Translations under genes and position numbers: made by a program
The notes under the pieces: model-generated
What the model was told of the DNA's origin: nothing
Database searches by the model: none
What the model saw: the letters and a program-made list of their open reading frames with translations, nothing else
Shown: positions 1 through 4,063 of the stretch, piece after piece
Numbering within the stretch: the stretch's first letter is position 1
Layout of the letters: each line of letters starts with the position of its first letter
Assembly (NCBI GenBank): GCA_900317865.1
Contig: ONIK01000098.1
Location: 1 to 5,509 of the forward strand
Reading direction: 5' to 3'
DNA from: an uncultured Methanobrevibacter sp.
GTDB taxonomy: Archaea; Methanobacteriota; Methanobacteria; Methanobacteriales; Methanobacteriaceae
Length of the DNA: 5,509 nt

Positions 1-362
1 AGGCTATTTTGAGAGTATTCGGCTAAACGCTCATCATCTGTTGAGTTGAAATACATCAGGGAAACTCTCCAGTATGTTGATGCTCTAAGATATGCGCTTT
101 CTTTTGTTGCATTGCTGTTTGATTCATCCGCCCTTTTTTCCAAGGTTATTGCCATTTGAGACCATGCATCAATCCATTCAGTGCCTGACTTGAACTTTTC
201 TGTAATCTCAAATACTTCTCCTATATCCGCCATCTGCAGATATGTCAATCCTAAAACATGTCTTATCAGTGCATCCTGCAGGATGTTTTCACTGAATTTC
301 ATGCTTGACCAGTGTCCTTCAACGCCTATTTTCGGCATTTTCGGTTTGAATAATTTTGCCAT
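1..362 (-). CDS. Alpha/beta hydrolase of the FrsA/DUF1100-like group, N-terminal part (partial)
   Basis: The frame reads 120 codons from an ATG at 362 to the window edge without a stop, so the C-terminal part is missing. What is visible is the helical N-terminal region that precedes the hydrolase core in FrsA-like and 2,6-dihydroxypseudooxynicotine hydrolase-like enzymes. It includes a Glu-Trp-Ile-Asp-Ala-Trp segment near residues 62-67 and a Ser-Ala-Tyr-Leu-Arg-Ala-Ser-x-Tyr-Trp-Arg segment near 89-99, which match the usual W-x-x-x-W and A-Y-L-R-A-S-x-Y-Y-R pattern. The catalytic Ser-Asp-His residues would lie outside the window, so activity and substrate cannot be judged. A strong ribosome-binding site (AGGTGAT) overlaps the flavodoxin stop codon 8 bases upstream, so the two genes are co-transcribed and probably translationally coupled. 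The family assignment is from memory of the pattern and is moderately sure. Confidence 0.7.
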   Translation of the reverse strand, partial: MAKLFKPKMPKIGVEGHWSSMKFSENILQDALIRHVLGLTYLQMADIGEVFEITEKFKSGTEWIDAWSQMAITLEKRADESNSNATKESAYLRASTYWRVSLMYFNSTDDERLAEYSQNS

Positions 363-370
363 ATTATCAC

Positions 371-808
371 CTATATATTCTTTATGAATTCATGAGCTTT
401 CTTAAAATCCTTTTCATTGGGATGGCCTTTAGCTATTCCACCAATTTTTTCAAAAAATCCGAATGTATCATAGCCTCTGCAGGAAAATCCACCAACAAAA
501 TCACAATTTTGTGCTTTGATGATTTTTTGGATGCCTCTTGCATAATTGATGTAGTTTATGCCACAGGTATAGACAGTAAATACTTTCTTTCCTGTCAAAT
601 CAATTTCTGAGGCTAATTTTTCTATTCCTTTGTGAAGCTTGTGATAGTAAACTCCTGAAGCAAATCCTATTGCATCATAGCTTGAAAAATCTGTAGCTTT
701 GACTTGTGATATTTTGAATAAATCTATGTCTTTTACTGTTGCCATTTCATCAATGACCTTTTTTGTATTCCCATGATGGGAGGATACGTATATTATTGCA
801 GTTTTCAT
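371..808 (-). CDS. Flavodoxin-family protein (FMN-binding electron carrier)
   Basis: This 145-residue protein has the short flavodoxin fold. A first beta strand runs into a phosphate loop at residues 9-15 (Ser-Ser-His-His-Gly-Asn-Thr), which would hold the FMN phosphate. Isoalloxazine-contact loops lie near 50-61 (Ala-Ser-Gly-Val-Tyr-Tyr) and 81-92 (Thr-Cys-Gly-Ile-Asn-Tyr). The C-terminal Gly-His-Pro-Asn-Glu-x-Asp-x-x-x-Ala helix start (128-138) is typical of archaeal flavodoxins. The role is inferred to be cytoplasmic low-potential electron transfer or flavin-dependent reduction; no partner is evident. A GTG at 817 would add three residues, but the ATG at 808 is preferred because it places strand one correctly. 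A TATA-like element centred near 836 predicts a start of transcription close to 810, so the mRNA may be nearly leaderless. It heads a two-gene unit with the hydrolase and is divergent from the MarR gene, its likely regulator. Confidence 0.88.
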   Translation of the reverse strand: MKTAIIYVSSHHGNTKKVIDEMATVKDIDLFKISQVKATDFSSYDAIGFASGVYYHKLHKGIEKLASEIDLTGKKVFTVYTCGINYINYARGIQKIIKAQNCDFVGGFSCRGYDTFGFFEKIGGIAKGHPNEKDFKKAHEFIKNI

Positions 809-831
809 GTTGTCCACTCGCTAAATTTATT

Positions 832-841
832 TCATATAAAA
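832..841 (-). promoter_or_regulatory. TATA box for the flavodoxin-hydrolase unit
   Basis: Read on the minus strand this is TTTTATATGA, a good archaeal TATA box. Its centre is about 28 bases upstream of the ATG at 808, so the transcript would start almost at the start codon. It lies directly beside the MarR-spacer palindrome, whose arm would cover the TFB recognition element. Inferred from spacing only. Confidence 0.5.
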
Positions 842-848
842 TTATTGC

Positions 849-867
849 CTATGAAACTATTTCATAG
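849..867. promoter_or_regulatory. Palindromic operator in the flavodoxin/MarR divergent spacer
   Basis: CTATGAAA and TTTCATAG form a perfect 8-bp inverted repeat around a 3-base spacer. The site lies between the two outward-facing TATA elements (832-841 minus, 873-881 plus), where a dimer would block both TFB recognition elements. MarR proteins usually bind palindromes of this size and autoregulate, so this is the probable binding site of the adjacent MarR protein. The symmetry is seen directly; the protein that binds is inferred. Confidence 0.7.
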
Positions 868-872
868 AAAAC

Positions 873-881
873 TATTTTAAA
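873..881 (+). promoter_or_regulatory. Candidate TATA box for the MarR gene
   Basis: ATTTTAAAA is centred about 27 bases upstream of the ATG at 904, so transcription would begin at or next to the start codon. A better-looking TATATAAAT at 889-897 is too close to the ATG to serve the full gene. No ribosome-binding site precedes the ATG, which fits a leaderless mRNA. Confidence 0.4.
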
Positions 882-903
882 AGCATCGTATATAAATGTT
901 ACT

Positions 904-1323
904 ATGTCAGAGAAAAAATTGGGATTTCTAATCGGAGACCTTTTTTATACCTATACCAACTACCTGAACAATGCATTAAAGGAAATGGACATAACCATAA
1001 GCCAGGCAAGAGTTTTGCTGGTTTTGGCTAAAAATGATGGCGTTTCAATTGACTTTTTAGCAAACAAAACAAATATAGGAAAAAGCAGCATTACCAAATC
1101 CGTAAAGATTTTAGCAAAAAAGGAATTCCTAACAAAGGAAATAGATCCTGACGATAACCGAAAAAAAATTATCAAGATAACCTCTAAAGGAAAAGAAATA
1201 CAAAAATTTGCAATCAAAACAAATGAAGAAATCGAAAATAAATTAAATCGCCAAATCGGTGAAAAAGAAATGGCTGATTTAAAAATAAAATTAGAAGAAT
1301 TAATAATTTTAATTGATTCTTAA
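904..1323 (+). CDS. MarR-family transcriptional regulator
   Basis: This 139-residue protein has the usual length and winged helix-turn-helix layout of MarR regulators. An N-terminal dimerisation helix covers about residues 6-28. The Ile-Ser-Gln-Ala-Arg-Val-Leu-Leu-Val-Leu helix is at 32-41, and the helix-turn-helix at about 48-73, with recognition helix Gly-Lys-Ser-Ser-Ile-Thr-Lys-Ser-Val. The wing carries the family-typical Asp-Pro-Asp-Asp-Asn-Arg motif at 81-86, followed by Ile-Thr-x-x-Gly-Lys at 92-97. A long C-terminal dimerisation helix rich in Lys and Glu ends the protein. It binds DNA as a dimer in the cytoplasm; the ligand is unknown. Divergent placement next to the flavodoxin unit and the palindrome at 849-867 suggests control of that unit and of itself. 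A second possible target is the similar palindrome at 2552-2571. The start lacks a ribosome-binding site, consistent with a leaderless transcript. Confidence 0.92.
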   Translation: MSEKKLGFLIGDLFYTYTNYLNNALKEMDITISQARVLLVLAKNDGVSIDFLANKTNIGKSSITKSVKILAKKEFLTKEIDPDDNRKKIIKITSKGKEIQKFAIKTNEEIENKLNRQIGEKEMADLKIKLEELIILIDS

Positions 1324-1434
1324 ATGATAATGGAATAAAATAAATTTCATATTGGAGTTTTGTGGTTCAAATCGATAAGGTTGCGAACTATATAATATGT
1401 TTTATACGAATGAAAATTTTTAATTATTATAATT

Positions 1435-1491
1435 TCAAAAAAAGTAGTATAGAGAGATTATAAGTATGACAACTATCACATGTCCTTTCAT
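1435..1491 (-). CDS. Candidate 18-residue hydrophobic peptide (micro-ORF, copy A)
   Basis: The frame encodes MKGHVIVVILIISLYYFF: a short charged start followed by an uninterrupted hydrophobic stretch, enough for one membrane helix. It has what a translated gene needs. GAGGAG at 1498-1503 (minus) lies 6 bases before the ATG, and a TATATATAA-type box at 1541-1550 predicts a transcript start about 28 bases before the ATG. A diverged second copy lies at 1941-2010. Size and composition resemble bacterial type I toxin peptides such as Ibs, but this is resemblance only. It could also be a decayed signal-peptide start of a larger gene, or coincidental coding within a structured RNA. The family is not recognised. 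Confidence 0.35.
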   Translation of the reverse strand: MKGHVIVVILIISLYYFF

Positions 1492-1503
1492 ACAACTCTC
1501 CTC
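1437..1503. repeat. Duplicated intergenic block, copy A
   Basis: This block matches 1941-2010: both carry an A-run on the plus strand, then G-T/C-AGTATAG, a shared ACAACTATCACATG, a TTTCATACA and a CTCT/C-TCTC/CC end. Within it GAGAG (1452-1456) pairs with CTCTC (1496-1500) and GTATGA (1464-1469) with TCATAC (1488-1493), so a transcript could fold as a hairpin. Read on the minus strand, the block runs from ribosome-binding site through the micro-ORF to a T-run at 1437-1443. Confidence 0.7.
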
Positions 1504-1540
1504 AAAATAATTTTAATTAATTAATGATTTAATTTTTAAG

Positions 1541-1550
1541 TTATATATAA
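1541..1550 (-). promoter_or_regulatory. Candidate TATA box for micro-ORF copy A
   Basis: TTATATATAA is self-complementary, so it can serve either strand. Read on the minus strand it predicts a transcript start near 1519, leaving room for the ribosome-binding site at 1498-1503. In such AT-rich DNA a TATA-like match alone is weak evidence; the spacing is what makes it notable. Confidence 0.3.
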
Positions 1551-1564
1551 TTAATAGCTACTTT

Positions 1565-1644
1565 TTAATTAACAAATATCAAGTGGGGATGTGGCCCAAC
1601 TATCTCAGAAAAAATCCACACTTCGAATACAAATTAATTAACAA
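1565..1644. repeat. GC-richer hairpin flanked by an 11-bp direct repeat
   Basis: AAGTGGGGAT (1581-1590) pairs with ATCCACACTT (1614-1623) in 9 of 10 positions around a 23-base loop. The hairpin stands out from its AT-rich surroundings. TTAATTAACAA occurs on both sides, at 1565-1575 and 1634-1644. It could be a structured RNA, or a tiny inserted element with a target duplication. Neither is established. Confidence 0.4.
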
Positions 1645-1940
1645 TAAATTATAAAAAAATTTTTAAAAGAGATTTAAATAATTTAAAATTAGTAAAAGAA
1701 AAAAACAATGCCCACAACATGAAACATGCTTGAGTAGGTAGACATTGAATTAATCCAATTATTCAAAATTTAGAATTTAAGTACCTGAAAATGGACTTTA
1801 AACTCTTAATGAATTATTATGAAAGAAATTATATATAAAGTAAATCAATTCATCAAAGGATTAACTCCTATTGGAAAGCAACAACAATGTATTATTTTAC
1901 TTTTTTAAATTAAATATAAATATTTAATTATCAGAGTTCT

Positions 1941-2010
1941 AAAAAAAAAGCAGTATAGCAAGAACAAAATTATACAACTATCACATGAGTTTTCATACAG
2001 CTCTTCTCCT
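1941..2010. repeat. Duplicated intergenic block, copy B, with broken micro-ORF
   Basis: This is the second copy of the block at 1437-1503. On the minus strand it keeps GGAG at 2006-2009, the ATG at 1996, and the codons for Met-Lys-x-His-Val-Ile-Val. A one-base gap relative to copy A gives a stop after eight residues (1970-1996). If that base is restored, the frame continues Ile-Ile-Leu-Phe-Leu-Leu-Tyr-Cys-Phe-Phe, matching copy A position by position in hydrophobicity. The copy is therefore probably decayed, unless the RNA rather than the peptide is what is conserved. Confidence 0.65.
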
Positions 2011-2099
2011 ATAATATTTAATTAATACTTTAAATTTCAATTAGTGGTTTTTCAAGCTGAATTAGGATTATTGTCTGTCTCAAATTATAATATTAATTG

Positions 2100-2158
2100 T
2101 AGCACGTATTATTAAGATATAACATATATAACATGTGCTAAAAAAAGTTAGTGCATGT
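2100..2158 (+). other. Two overlapping, mutually exclusive hairpins
   Basis: TAGCACGT (2100-2107) can pair with ATGTGCTA (2133-2140), 8 pairs including one G-U. Alternatively, ACATGTGCTAA (2131-2141) pairs with TTAGTGCATGT (2148-2158), 11 pairs including two G-U, around a 6-base loop. Both use the same central segment, so only one can form at a time. The G-U pairs hold only in plus-strand RNA, which points to that strand. No gene lies directly downstream on plus, so its role is unknown. Confidence 0.4.
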
Positions 2159-2160
2159 AG

Positions 2161-2185
2161 AAAAACAAAATGAAAAATAAAAATA
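2161..2185 (-). terminator. T-rich terminator downstream of tRNA-Gln
   Basis: On the minus strand the region shortly after the tRNA 3' end contains successive T-runs of five, five, four and five bases, broken by single purines or short interruptions. Archaeal RNA polymerase stops at such T-runs without needing a hairpin. The position, about 15 bases past the tRNA, fits. Confidence 0.5.
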
Positions 2186-2199
2186 ACTGGATAATTAAG

Positions 2200-2271
2200 T
2201 AGTCCCGAGCGGAGTCGAACCGCTGTCTCTGGGTCCAGGGCCCAGAAGGATTGCCGCTACCCTACGGGACT
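2200..2271 (-). tRNA. tRNA-Gln (anticodon CTG)
   Basis: The 72 bases fold into a full cloverleaf. The acceptor stem is AGTCCCG with CGGGACT and discriminator A73. The D arm keeps A14, G18-G19 and A21. The anticodon stem is CTGGG/CCCAG around a 7-base loop CCCTGGA, and the T arm is AGCGG/CCGCT with loop TTCGACT. Positions 34-36 read CTG, decoding CAG glutamine. In methanogens this tRNA is charged with Glu and converted by GatDE. CCA is not encoded, as is common in archaea. No intron is seen. Oddly, position 33 is C instead of the nearly universal U. A TATA-like element at 2297-2306 and T-runs below 2186 complete a single-gene unit. Confidence 0.93.
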
Positions 2272-2292
2272 ATGAGAATAATAAAACATTTG

Positions 2293-2355
2293 AATAAATA
2301 TATTTTAAGTAAATTCTTAATTAAATACTTAATCTCCAAATATATATTAAATTAG
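2293..2355. repeat. AT-rich repeat, copy 1 (tRNA promoter region)
   Basis: This stretch is nearly the same as 4211-4274. It has an identical first 18 bases (AATAAATATATTTTAAGT), an identical AATTCTTAATTAAATACT block, and a matching ATTAAATTAG end, with a few substitutions and a one-base indel. In this copy it forms the upstream region of the minus-strand tRNA gene. Confidence 0.75.
2297..2306 (-). promoter_or_regulatory. TATA box for tRNA-Gln
   Basis: Read on the minus strand the segment is AAAATATATT, centred about 30 bases before the first tRNA base. That spacing suits a transcript starting a few bases upstream of the mature 5' end. It lies inside the repeat shared with 4211-4274. Confidence 0.5.
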
Positions 2356-2538
2356 TGAATTTATATAGTTTTTTGTTGGACTAACATTCTATAATATCAG
2401 TGCCGTTAATGTTAGAATGTTTCATTAAAGCCATAGCTTTGAACTTACTTTTGATTTAAATCACAGCAACAGCTAATAATTATATCAAAGATAGATGCAT
2501 CACCATACCTTCTGATTCTGCAATCCTATGGCAACAAC
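2356..2538. other. Intergenic segment with inverted repeats, no gene seen
   Basis: No credible ORF is present. AACATTCTA (2383-2391) is repeated inverted as TAGAATGTT (2413-2421), and the overlapping CTAACATT (2381-2388) pairs with AATGTTAG (2408-2415). A tight hairpin AAAGC-CATA-GCTTT follows at 2427-2440. TTTATATAG near 2360-2368 matches the TATA box used by the DUF134 gene and could start a short plus-strand RNA near 2390. That is speculative. Confidence 0.3.
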
Positions 2539-2548
2539 ATTTATATAG
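2539..2548 (+). promoter_or_regulatory. TATA box for the DUF134-ferredoxin operon
   Basis: ATTTATATAG lies about 57 bases upstream of the DUF134 start codon and predicts transcription starting near 2570. This leaves a ~30-base leader containing the ribosome-binding site GGGGAG at 2589-2594. Confidence 0.6.
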
Positions 2549-2551
2549 TAG

Positions 2552-2571
2552 TTATGAATATATATTCATAA
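2552..2571. promoter_or_regulatory. Perfect 20-bp palindrome, likely operator of the DUF134 operon
   Basis: TTATGAATATATATTCATAA is its own reverse complement. It fills the gap between the TATA box and the predicted transcription start, the classic position for a repressor. The half-sites TATGAA and TTCATA are the same as in the palindrome at 849-867, with 6 instead of 5 bases between them. The binder could be the DUF134 protein itself or the MarR protein; the sequence does not decide. Confidence 0.65.
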
Positions 2572-2600
2572 TACCTGAAGATACATTTGGGGAGAATATT

Positions 2601-3128
2601 ATGGTAAGGCCTAAAAGAAGAAGAAGAGTAGTTACATGTCACAAACATGAGTTGAACAGGAATCGAAAACCGATTGAAATATCAGTAGACGAGTTTGAAG
2701 CTATCCGATTTAAAGACTATCATGATATAAAGCAAACTGAGGCCGCTGAATTCATGGGAATTTCACAGTCAACTTTTCACAGAATACTGAATTCTGCAAG
2801 ACATAAACTGGCTACCTCTTTAATTGAAGGTCGACCAATAGTTGTTGTAAAAGGTGATACAATGATTGATCCGAACAAATACTTATGCGAAGACTGTGGT
2901 TTTCAATGGTCAAATCCAGAAAAAGAATACGAAGAGTGTCCTGATTGCAAATCAACAAACATTCGCAAATTAAACACAAACAATAGAAGAAATCAAATGT
3001 CAAATGACACATGCAGTTGCCCTAATTGCGGTTACACAGAGCCAAAGATTAGAGGCATTCCATGCAGAACAAAAACCTGCCCTGAATGCGGTTCACCACT
3101 ACAGGGAAGAGGATTATGCAATATTTAA
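2601..3128 (+). CDS. DUF134 (UPF0251) DNA-binding protein with two C-terminal zinc ribbons
   Basis: The first ~90 of 175 residues are a DUF134 domain. A basic Met-Val-Arg-Pro-Lys-Arg-Arg-Arg-Arg start leads to the Val-Asp-Glu-Phe-Glu-Ala-Ile-Arg-Phe-Lys-Asp helix (29-39). A sigma-region-4-like helix-turn-helix follows at 43-70 (Gln-Thr-Glu-Ala-Ala-x-Phe-Met-Gly-Ile-Ser-Gln-Ser-Thr-Phe-His-Arg). The domain ends with Glu-Gly-Arg-Pro-Ile. Two metal-binding ribbons follow: C96-x2-C99 with C113-x2-C116, and C140-x2-C143 with C160-x2-C163. The second has the Gly-Ile-Pro-Cys-Arg linker found in small archaeal and clostridial Zn-ribbon proteins. Most DUF134 proteins are shorter and lack this tail. 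The likely role is a metal- or redox-responsive transcription factor; targets are unknown. It is followed after 16 bases by a ferredoxin gene and has a palindromic operator upstream, suggesting autoregulation. Confidence 0.9.
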   Translation: MVRPKRRRRVVTCHKHELNRNRKPIEISVDEFEAIRFKDYHDIKQTEAAEFMGISQSTFHRILNSARHKLATSLIEGRPIVVVKGDTMIDPNKYLCEDCGFQWSNPEKEYEECPDCKSTNIRKLNTNNRRNQMSNDTCSCPNCGYTEPKIRGIPCRTKTCPECGSPLQGRGLCNI

Positions 3129-3132
3129 ATAA

Positions 3133-3140
3133 GAGATGAT
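3133..3140 (+). promoter_or_regulatory. Ribosome-binding site that fixes the ferredoxin start
   Basis: GAGATGAT matches seven of eight bases of the archaeal consensus GAGGTGAT and sits four bases before the ATG at 3145. It overlaps an in-frame ATG at 3136, which therefore is unlikely to be the start. Confidence 0.65.
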
Positions 3141-3144
3141 TATA

Positions 3145-3324
3145 ATGGCTGAAATTACAATAGACACCAACAAATGTGATGATTGCGGAGACTGCACAGA
3201 CGTCTGCCCCATGGAAGTCCTGATTCTTAAAGACGGCAAATTAACCATCAATGAACCAGATGAATGCAGTTACTGCGAAACCTGTGTAGACATATGTCCC
3301 AACGAGTGCATCACAATCGAATGA
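3145..3324 (+). CDS. 2[4Fe-4S] ferredoxin
   Basis: This small acidic protein of 59 residues carries two complete cluster motifs: Cys-x2-Cys-x2-Cys-x3-Cys-Pro at 11-22 and the same spacing at 41-52. In the clostridial-type arrangement, three cysteines of each motif plus the last of the other bind one [4Fe-4S] cluster. A further Cys55 is not needed for ligation. It is a cytoplasmic low-potential electron carrier; in methanogens such proteins serve hydrogenases, formylmethanofuran dehydrogenase and many reductases, but the partner here is unknown. The start at 3145 is chosen over 3136 because GAGATGAT at 3133-3140 is a good ribosome-binding site. It forms an operon with the DUF134 regulator, which may therefore sense iron, redox state or cluster supply (inference). 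A T-run at 3341-3346 follows. Confidence 0.95.
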   Translation: MAEITIDTNKCDDCGDCTDVCPMEVLILKDGKLTINEPDECSYCETCVDICPNECITIE

Positions 3325-3338
3325 AACTTCAAATCATT

Positions 3339-3346
3339 CCTTTTTT
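3339..3346 (+). terminator. T-run terminator after the ferredoxin gene
   Basis: CCTTTTTT lies about 15 bases past the ferredoxin stop, and no hairpin precedes it. Such T-runs end archaeal transcripts. The convergent DUF1847 gene stops at 3374, so the short spacer must end both units. Confidence 0.45.
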
Positions 3347-3373
3347 ATCTATTTTAACTGACTTATTAACACA

Positions 3374-4003
3374 TTAATCATTCATTAACTTCTTGTAATA
3401 TGTGTTTGTCTGATATAATGCACCTACCGGATTGTGTGCGAGTACCTTATCTTTTGTAACAAGTGTTGTACACAGAGCTTCAGAATACTTATAAAACAGG
3501 CTGTCATGACCGACACATAATCCCATTACTACATTAAGCTCTGTTTTTTCATTGTTGAGTATTTCTGCCTGAAGAATCGGGTTGCACATTACATTCCCGG
3601 TTATGGTTGTTTTTTCTTCATCCAACCCAGTTATTTCTGTTTTTTTCATTGATCCAACTTTGCATGCGACGGAATATACTTCAAAGTTGTGTTTTTCAAG
3701 GATTTTTGCAAATGTACTGCTTTCCTCCATCAGTCCCACGCATGCGGCTATTCCTATTTTATTCATTTTTAGTCTTTTTGCAAACTCTATGATTTCTTCC
3801 ACTCTTGTGTATTTGCAGTAGAACTCTTCTTCTATCTCTGCAGATATCCGTGATATCTCTTTGTTGTTGTCTTCATTGTACAGTTTTTCGATTTCAATTA
3901 TCTCATCATTTGTTAATTCTCTTGTTGGACAGAATTTAGGATATTGTCCGTCCTGGTGTTTGCAGTTTATAATTCTGCAACTGGTGCAGGAGTATTTTTT
4001 CAT
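3374..4003 (-). CDS. DUF1847 (COG4887) putative metal-binding protein
   Basis: The 209-residue protein matches the DUF1847 family in length and motif order. The N-terminus has a cysteine cluster C6-x2-C9, C14 and C25-Pro, likely a zinc or iron-sulfur site. A Rossmann-like half follows, with conserved elements Ile-Gly-Ile-Ala-Ala-Cys-Val-Gly-Leu (83-91), Val-Ala-Cys-Lys-Val-Gly (112-117), Met-Cys-Asn-Pro (139-142), Gly-Leu-Cys-Val-Gly-His-Asp-Ser-Leu-Phe (161-170) and Ala-His-Asn-Pro-Val-Gly-Ala-Leu-Tyr (189-197). The repeated Cys-containing loops suggest metal or thiol chemistry, but the family has no established function and I do not assign one. The start has GGGGG 8-12 bases upstream. It stands alone, convergent with the ferredoxin operon. 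Its leader appears long and contains a small upstream ORF (4031-4063). Confidence 0.9.
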   Translation of the reverse strand: MKKYSCTSCRIINCKHQDGQYPKFCPTRELTNDEIIEIEKLYNEDNNKEISRISAEIEEEFYCKYTRVEEIIEFAKRLKMNKIGIAACVGLMEESSTFAKILEKHNFEVYSVACKVGSMKKTEITGLDEEKTTITGNVMCNPILQAEILNNEKTELNVVMGLCVGHDSLFYKYSEALCTTLVTKDKVLAHNPVGALYQTNTYYKKLMND

Positions 4004-4030
4004 GATATTTCCCCCAGTGATTATTTTTCC

Positions 4031-4063
4031 TTAAATTTCATCACCCAATAAGAAATCAAGCAT
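4031..4063 (-). CDS. Candidate 10-residue upstream ORF in the DUF1847 leader
   Basis: The frame encodes MLDFLLGDEI and ends 27 bases before the DUF1847 start codon. GGAAGGT at 4070-4076 (minus) sits 6 bases before its ATG, a better ribosome-binding site than that of DUF1847 itself. If translated it could couple or attenuate expression of the downstream gene. Such a short frame can arise by chance; the ribosome-binding site is the main support. Confidence 0.3.
   Translation of the reverse strand: MLDFLLGDEI

Larger units (their letters stand above)
1324..2199. other. Long AT-rich intergenic region with duplicated block and hairpins
   Basis: No ORF of normal gene size is credible on either strand. 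The region does contain structure: a duplicated block with a hydrophobic micro-ORF (1435-1503 and 1941-2010), a GC-richer hairpin flanked by 11-bp direct repeats (1565-1644), and two overlapping hairpins (2100-2158). Between these I see only low-complexity AT-rich DNA. It lies between the MarR gene and a convergent tRNA gene. Confidence 0.6.

Noticed and set aside
181..610. Plus-strand open frames opposite the hydrolase and flavodoxin genes
   Set aside because: They lie antisense to clear coding sequences with family motifs and have no translation signals of their own.
960..1217. 85-codon minus-strand open frame opposite the MarR gene
   Set aside because: It is the antisense shadow of a well-supported MarR gene; no ribosome-binding site or recognisable motif.
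1464..1491. C/D box guide RNA in the duplicated block
   Set aside because: A GTGATAG resembles a C box, but no matching D box (CTGA) at proper spacing is present in both copies.
1689..1745. A third 18-residue minus-strand frame with a hydrophobic end (MSTYSSMFHVVGIVFFFY) between the two duplicated blocks
   Set aside because: It has no good ribosome-binding site, and its nucleotide sequence does not align with the blocks. The hydrophobic tail comes from T-rich DNA, so it is likely chance.
1437..2010. CRISPR array based on the repeated blocks
   Set aside because: Only two diverged copies 500 bases apart, with no regular spacers; not a CRISPR pattern.
2812..3012. 66-codon minus-strand frame opposite the DUF134 gene
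   Set aside because: Its Cys- and Leu-rich composition arises from the complement of the zinc-ribbon codons; it is a shadow frame.
3582..3821. Two plus-strand frames opposite DUF1847
   Set aside because: Both are Phe- and Ser-rich shadows of the real minus-strand gene.
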